This document shows positions 15,636 through 17,856 of a stretch of 17,856 nt of DNA, piece by piece. Location: the NCBI GenBank assembly GCA_964644025.1, contig CAZXVW010000074.1, positions 1 through 17,856 of the forward strand, in the 5' to 3' direction. The position numbers were made by a program, and so were the translations under genes. The notes beneath the pieces were generated by a model. That model had not been told where the DNA came from and did no database searches. It saw only the letters and a list, made by a program, of their open reading frames with translations. Position 1 is the first letter of the stretch; each line of letters begins with the position of its first letter. This DNA is from CAZXVW01 sp964644025. GTDB lineage: Bacteria; Acidobacteriota; Terriglobia; Bryobacterales; Bryobacteraceae.

Positions 15636-15641
15636 ATGATA
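15636..15641 (-). promoter_or_regulatory. Possible -10 box of the TPR gene
   Basis: TATCAT on the minus strand, 9 bases before the ATG at 15626, matches TATAAT at 5 of 6 positions. No -35 match lies at the right distance, since that position falls in the preceding terminator stem. If it is used, the transcript would start at or next to the start codon. Confidence 0.25.
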
Positions 15642-15652
15642 ACCGGGTCGGG

Positions 15653-15694
15653 AAAAAGGCGGCGACCCGGTTTTCCGGCCGAAACCGGGCCGCC
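15653..15694 (-). terminator. Strong rho-independent terminator downstream of rmuC
   Basis: On the minus strand GGCGG-CCCGGTTT, an 8-base loop, AAACCGGG-TCG-CCGCC and then TTTTT. The arms are 15690-15694 with 15658-15662 (5 bp) and 15682-15689 with 15666-15673 (8 bp); a 3-base bulge is at 15663-15665 and the T-run at 15653-15657. It ends leftward transcripts about 265 bases beyond the rmuC stop and insulates the TPR/MFS pair. Confidence 0.85.
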
Positions 15695-15958
15695 ATCCAG
15701 GAGGATTTAATCGTCAGACCGCCGTGAGGCCGTTCGCGAGTCCCGGGCGGTGAACACCGGCGGCGCGAACTGCCGGGCGCCGGAGGAGAAACCGCCCGGA
15801 ACACGGGAACAGCATCCATCTCTCGCCGGGTTTCCAAACATCCGGCAGCCCACTGGCTTTGCGCCGTCAGTTGCCGGCGGCGCCTCGGGCCATTGAGCTG
15901 GTCCGCCCGATTTAATGGACGAGCGAGGCGGCCGTTTCGTTACGAGGGCCCGGCCGGC
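15695..15958 (-). other. Non-coding stretch between rmuC and its terminator (long 3' UTR or RNA candidate)
   Basis: These 264 bases hold no supported gene. On the minus strand they would be transcribed as the rmuC 3' end, or as a separate RNA ending at 15653. A compound hairpin is visible: an outer CCGGCA/TGCCGG stem (15842-15847 with 15872-15877) and an inner 6-base stem with a 3-base bulge closing a 5-base loop (15852-15871). GC-rich DNA forms such pairs easily, so an RNA gene is only a possibility. An AGGAGG at 15699-15704 on the plus strand has no start codon in reach. Confidence 0.35.
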
Positions 15959-17695
15959 TCAGCTCGTCTTAACAAACGAAGGGTAGTCAATCGCCGGCGG
16001 AGACGCGTTCCCGGTGACCGCTGGTGGCTGTGCTGATTCCTGGGCGGGGGTCTTCGCCGGCGGGGAGGCGGAGGACCCTTCTGCGACAAGCTCGGCCGCG
16101 GTGGCCGCTTCCGGCGCCAGGGACGAGGTTTGCCCGCCGGGGCCGGCAGCCGCGGGGGATTGCTCAGCGGTCCGGTCCGGGCCGGGTGTCTCCTGCGCAG
16201 CCGGGGCAGGGCCCGGGGCGGGCGCGGCGTCTTCCTGTCCAACCGCTGCGGGCAACTCCGGGGCTGGCGTGTCCGAGTCCGTCACCGCGCCTTCAATGGC
16301 CCGGAGCGAGCGGGGGAACTTATCAACCGGTTGCGGGGCGGGGATTTCTCCTTTGGGCGCCGCCCCCAGCTCGGTGAACCGGCGAGCGCTTACCAGCACG
16401 CGGCTTTCGAAGGAGCCGGCCGCCCGGTTATAGCTATCGACGCTGCGTTGCAGGTTCTTGCGGATCTCCTCGAGGTATCCGGTAAAGGTCCTGAGGCGGC
16501 CGTAGAGGCTGCGGCCGAGGTTGGAGATCTCCTGCGCACTCTGGGCGAGCTTTTCCTGCTGCCAGCCGTAAGCCACAGCTTTCAGCAGGGCGATGAGCGT
16601 GGTGGGAGTGGCCAGGATGACCCGGTGCTGGGCGCCGTACTCGATCAAGCCGGGATCTTGCTCCAACGCCGCGCTGAAGAAGGCTTCGCCCGGGAGGAAG
16701 GCGACGACGAATTCAGGCGCCGGGGAAAACTGCTCCCAGTAGGTTTTGCCGCCGAGCCGCTGCAAGTGGGCCTTCACCTGGGAGGCGTGTTCGCGGAGCT
16801 TGGCGGTTCTGGTCTCTTCGCCGGTGGCGTCGAGCGCTTCCAGATAGGCTTTCAGGGAAACCTTGGCGTCAACCACCACTTGGCGCTGGTTGGGGAGATG
16901 AATCACCATGTCAGGCCGCTGGCGGCCGTTCTCGGTTTCAACGTTTGCCTGTTCGTCGAAATCGCAGTGGGGTGACATGCCGGCCATTTCGACCACGCGG
17001 CGGAGCTGGATTTCGCCCCAGCGCCCGCGGACCGAGGGTGTTCGGAGCGCGTTGACGAGGTTGGAGGTTTCCGTGCGGAGCACCTCCTGCATCCGGCGGA
17101 GTGCGTTCACCTGCTCGGAGAGGCCGGCGTAGTCAGCGGCGCGCGTTTTTTCCAGTTCGCGGAGGTTGGCGTCGACCTGGCCGAGGGAGTCACGGAGAGG
17201 CTTGAGGAGTTCGGCGATGGCCTTTTGCCGGCTCTCCAGATCCCCGTGCGCGTCGGCCTGGAGCTTTTCCAGGCTGGTTTTGGCGAGGTCGAGAAACGCC
17301 TGGTTGTTGCTCTTCAGCGCGTCCGCCGAAAGCGCCTTGAACGCTTCCGAGAATTTTTCGCGCGCTTCGTCGAGAAGGGCGAGCTTGTCCTGAGCGGCCT
17401 GTTCGTTGTGCGCGAGCCGGACCTCGAGTTCGGCCTTGGCCGCCTCCAGGCCGGCGTTTTGCTTCCGCTGCTCTTCCAGCTCCGCCTTGAGTTCGTCGCG
17501 ATCCCTGGTGAGCTCGGCGATTCGCGCCTCCTTGCCGCTGAGCCGCTCGGTCAAGGCGCGGTGTTCGGCTTCCATTTCGGCCTTGGCGCGGGCGTAGGCG
17601 TTGTGGGTATCGGCGCGGAGCATCAACCAGACGGCCAAGCCGCCGAAGATCAGGCCCGCTGCAAGCGCCAGGAAGAACGCAAGTTGCTGTTCCAA
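15959..17695 (-). CDS. rmuC: RmuC-family DNA recombination protein
   Basis: A 578-residue RmuC homologue. E. coli RmuC limits rearrangement at inverted repeats, and the family is predicted to have a nuclease-like core. An N-terminal membrane anchor (about residues 5-26) leads into a long coiled coil (about 35-205). The conserved core follows with RGRWGE (223-228), RPDMVIHLP (260-268), VVVDAKVSLKAY (273-284) and LATPTTLIALLKAVAYGW (361-378). The residues D262, D276 and K278 fit a PD-(D/E)xK-type site. The core ends near 445; the last 130 residues are a Pro/Ala/Glu-rich, probably disordered tail that makes it longer than E. coli RmuC (about 475). Translation starts at TTG 17695, supported by GGAGGT five bases ahead; no ATG fits better. 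The next gene upstream on the same strand may be a zinc-ribbon protein 39 bases away. Confidence 0.93.
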   Translation of the reverse strand: MEQQLAFFLALAAGLIFGGLAVWLMLRADTHNAYARAKAEMEAEHRALTERLSGKEARIAELTRDRDELKAELEEQRKQNAGLEAAKAELEVRLAHNEQAAQDKLALLDEAREKFSEAFKALSADALKSNNQAFLDLAKTSLEKLQADAHGDLESRQKAIAELLKPLRDSLGQVDANLRELEKTRAADYAGLSEQVNALRRMQEVLRTETSNLVNALRTPSVRGRWGEIQLRRVVEMAGMSPHCDFDEQANVETENGRQRPDMVIHLPNQRQVVVDAKVSLKAYLEALDATGEETRTAKLREHASQVKAHLQRLGGKTYWEQFSPAPEFVVAFLPGEAFFSAALEQDPGLIEYGAQHRVILATPTTLIALLKAVAYGWQQEKLAQSAQEISNLGRSLYGRLRTFTGYLEEIRKNLQRSVDSYNRAAGSFESRVLVSARRFTELGAAPKGEIPAPQPVDKFPRSLRAIEGAVTDSDTPAPELPAAVGQEDAAPAPGPAPAAQETPGPDRTAEQSPAAAGPGGQTSSLAPEAATAAELVAEGSSASPPAKTPAQESAQPPAVTGNASPPAIDYPSFVKTS

Positions 17696-17700
17696 GGTAC

Positions 17701-17706
17701 ACCTCC
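17701..17706 (-). promoter_or_regulatory. Ribosome binding site that decides the TTG start of rmuC
   Basis: GGAGGT on the minus strand lies 5 bases before TTG at 17695. It places the start exactly before the membrane-anchor segment. Confidence 0.8.
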
Positions 17707-17734
17707 AATACGGGTACTCCTTTTTGATCGGCGG

Positions 17735-17854
17735 TCACTGGGAAGAAGTGTAGGGTGGGGAGGCGGAGCGGGGAAGGGGTCCGGGGGCGCTGCCCGGATC
17801 CACGAGTTGGCCTTTGAGTTCGGAGCCGCAGTGGCGGCAGGTTATACGTCCAGT
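17735..17854 (-). CDS. C-terminal end of a possible zinc-ribbon protein (cut by the window edge)
   Basis: A minus-strand frame is open from the right edge to a TGA at 17735-17737. It reads TGRITCRHCGSELKGQLVD and then a Pro/Ser-rich end. The CxxC-G pair resembles half a zinc ribbon, but only about 39 residues are visible and the other pair, if any, is outside the window. Position just ahead of rmuC on the same strand would fit a short operon. It could also be a chance open frame. Confidence 0.35.
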   Translation of the reverse strand, partial: TGRITCRHCGSELKGQLVDPGSAPGPLPRSASPPYTSSQ

Positions 17855-17856
17855 CC

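Noticed and set aside
15003..15710. Plus-strand open frame of 235 codons
   Set aside because: Antisense of the secreted TPR gene, running through the terminator; no family features.
15699..15726. AGGAGG on the plus strand as a ribosome binding site
   Set aside because: The nearest start codon (GTG at 15724) is about 20 bases away and its frame stops after nine codons.
15855..15864. GCGCAAAGCC on the minus strand, resembling part of the c-di-GMP-I riboswitch core
   Set aside because: The flanking conserved segments and the second helix are missing, and the element lies downstream of a gene rather than in a leader.

Overview
The window is high-GC bacterial DNA (about two thirds G+C by eye), densely coding, with no rRNA, tRNA, CRISPR array or insertion sequence that I could recognise. 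The protein families point to an Acidobacteriota genome of the Bryobacterales/Solibacter type. The evidence is a TAT-exported Gfo/Idh/MocA oxidoreductase, an overlapping ECF sigma / zinc-finger anti-sigma / secreted-protein trio, and a secreted TPR protein whose front half resembles the peptidase-MA-like proteins common there. This placement is inference from family flavour, not a database result.

Region 1 (3-6351, + strand) is the 3' end of a secondary-metabolite cluster. A large assembly-line protein enters from the left edge with half of an NRPS condensation domain. It continues with a complete FkbH-like (HAD-type, glyceryl-loading) domain and ends in a peptidyl carrier protein. There is no adenylation and no thioesterase domain. 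Two tandem, clearly paralogous family-4-type glycosyltransferases follow, almost touching. The second is fused to a type II-like thioesterase. Both glycosyltransferases carry the same short LSPE(K/R)RALL-type element after the catalytic domain. The simplest reading is a module that attaches a glycerate unit by ester formation, glycosylation by two enzymes tethered to the line, and release or editing by the GT-borne thioesterase.

Region 2 (6418-8691, - strand) holds a convergent TAT-exported Gfo/Idh/MocA oxidoreductase with a strong ribosome binding site. Behind it lie 756 bases of repeat-containing non-coding DNA.

Region 3 (8692-10890, - strand) is a regulatory operon: ECF sigma factor, membrane zinc-finger anti-sigma factor and secreted protein, with overlapping ends (4 bases, then 17 bases). 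A divergent intergenic stretch with two AT-rich palindromes separates it from a + strand PLP aminotransferase (11063-12226).

Region 4 (12235-17856, - strand) holds housekeeping and accessory genes. They are a small YdcH/DUF465 protein with its own terminator, an MFS permease translationally coupled (TGATG) behind a secreted TPR protein with a degenerate peptidase domain, and RmuC with a long low-complexity tail and a TTG start. The C-terminal end of a possible zinc-ribbon protein lies at the right edge. A strong rho-independent terminator at 15653-15694 separates rmuC and about 260 non-coding bases from the TPR/MFS pair.
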